This document shows positions 5,975 through 6,060 of a stretch of 6,060 bases of DNA, piece by piece (position 1 is the first letter of the stretch; the number at the start of each line of letters is the position of its first letter). The notes under the pieces are model-generated. The model did no database searches, was not told the origin of the DNA, and worked only from the letters and a program-made list of their open reading frames with translations. Position numbers and translations under genes: made by a program. Origin of the DNA: an uncultured Clostridia bacterium (GTDB lineage: Bacteria; Bacillota; Clostridia; Lachnospirales; Anaerotignaceae); assembly GCA_910587195.1 (NCBI GenBank), contig CAJUKL010000082.1, forward strand, positions 1-6,060, given 5' to 3'.

Positions 5975-5996
5975 GTAATCCTTTTTATAAAGATTT
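5975..5996. repeat. 22-bp direct repeat, right copy
   Basis: Identical to 5734-5755; the bases on either side of the pair differ (A versus T before, C versus T after), so the repeat is exactly 22 bp. It also contains an AATCC/AAAGATT near-palindrome followed by a T run at 5994-5999, which might act as a weak terminator for the kinase-like gene. Confidence 0.9.
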
Positions 5997-6036
5997 TTTA
6001 AAATTAAAAATTTTTTAAAAAATTTGAAAAAAAGTG

Positions 6037-6060
6037 TTGCAATATAGAAAAAGATATGCT
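6037..6060 (+). promoter_or_regulatory. Promoter truncated by the window's right edge
   Basis: TTGCAA at 6037-6042 makes a good -35 box. With the usual 17-base spacer, the -10 would begin with the T at 6060, the last base shown. The 35 bases upstream are almost pure A and T tracts, resembling an UP element, which is common before strong promoters such as those of rRNA or tRNA operons. The downstream gene is outside the window. Confidence 0.4.

Noticed and set aside
5773..6018. 81-residue plus-strand frame across the hairpin train
   Set aside because: It starts inside an 18-bp palindrome, has no ribosome binding site and is a read-through of consecutive inverted repeats.

Overview
The window is strongly AT-rich, with short intergenic gaps, AGGAG-type ribosome binding sites and some TTG start codons. 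Its genes look like those of an anaerobic low-GC Firmicute of the Clostridia (Lachnospiraceae-like). That placement is inferred from composition and protein similarity recalled from memory; no search was run.

Layout. Bases 1-353 are a non-coding, hairpin-rich repeat region. It contains two copies of a 109-bp unit with a 185-bp period, followed by a short hairpin module. Next is a two-gene operon for the oxygen-sensitive, two-subunit class I fumarate hydratase (alpha 354-1196, beta 1212-1754). It ends in a 16-bp perfect-stem hairpin (1771-1810) that also separates it from a convergent FadR-type GntR regulator (minus strand, 1870-2595). About 500 bp of very AT-rich DNA lies between the regulator and the rightward genes. 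It holds a minus-strand promoter (2783-2811), a roughly 180-nt structured leader for the regulator, and a near-consensus extended -10 promoter on the plus strand (3039-3067). That promoter drives a tight three-gene run: a UraA-type uracil permease (3099-4364), a flavodoxin-fold/2[4Fe-4S] EFR1-type ferredoxin (4389-5159) and a small P-loop kinase resembling nucleoside monophosphate kinases (5175-5690). Bases 5691-6036 hold a possible micro-ORF, a train of six hairpins with short terminal inverted repeats and 22-bp flanking direct repeats, and an A/T-tract region. At the extreme right edge the -35 box of another promoter is visible, with its -10 cut off.

How the parts relate. Fumarase interconverts malate and fumarate. 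The permease run points to pyrimidine salvage, with an unexplained redox protein and a nucleotide-kinase-like protein. The GntR regulator sits between the two blocks and could control either or itself; the sequence does not settle which.

The most interesting signal is the related hairpin modules on both sides of the gene block. They keep their stems through a paired base change, and the right-hand one appears to have inserted into a small ORF with a 22-bp duplication.
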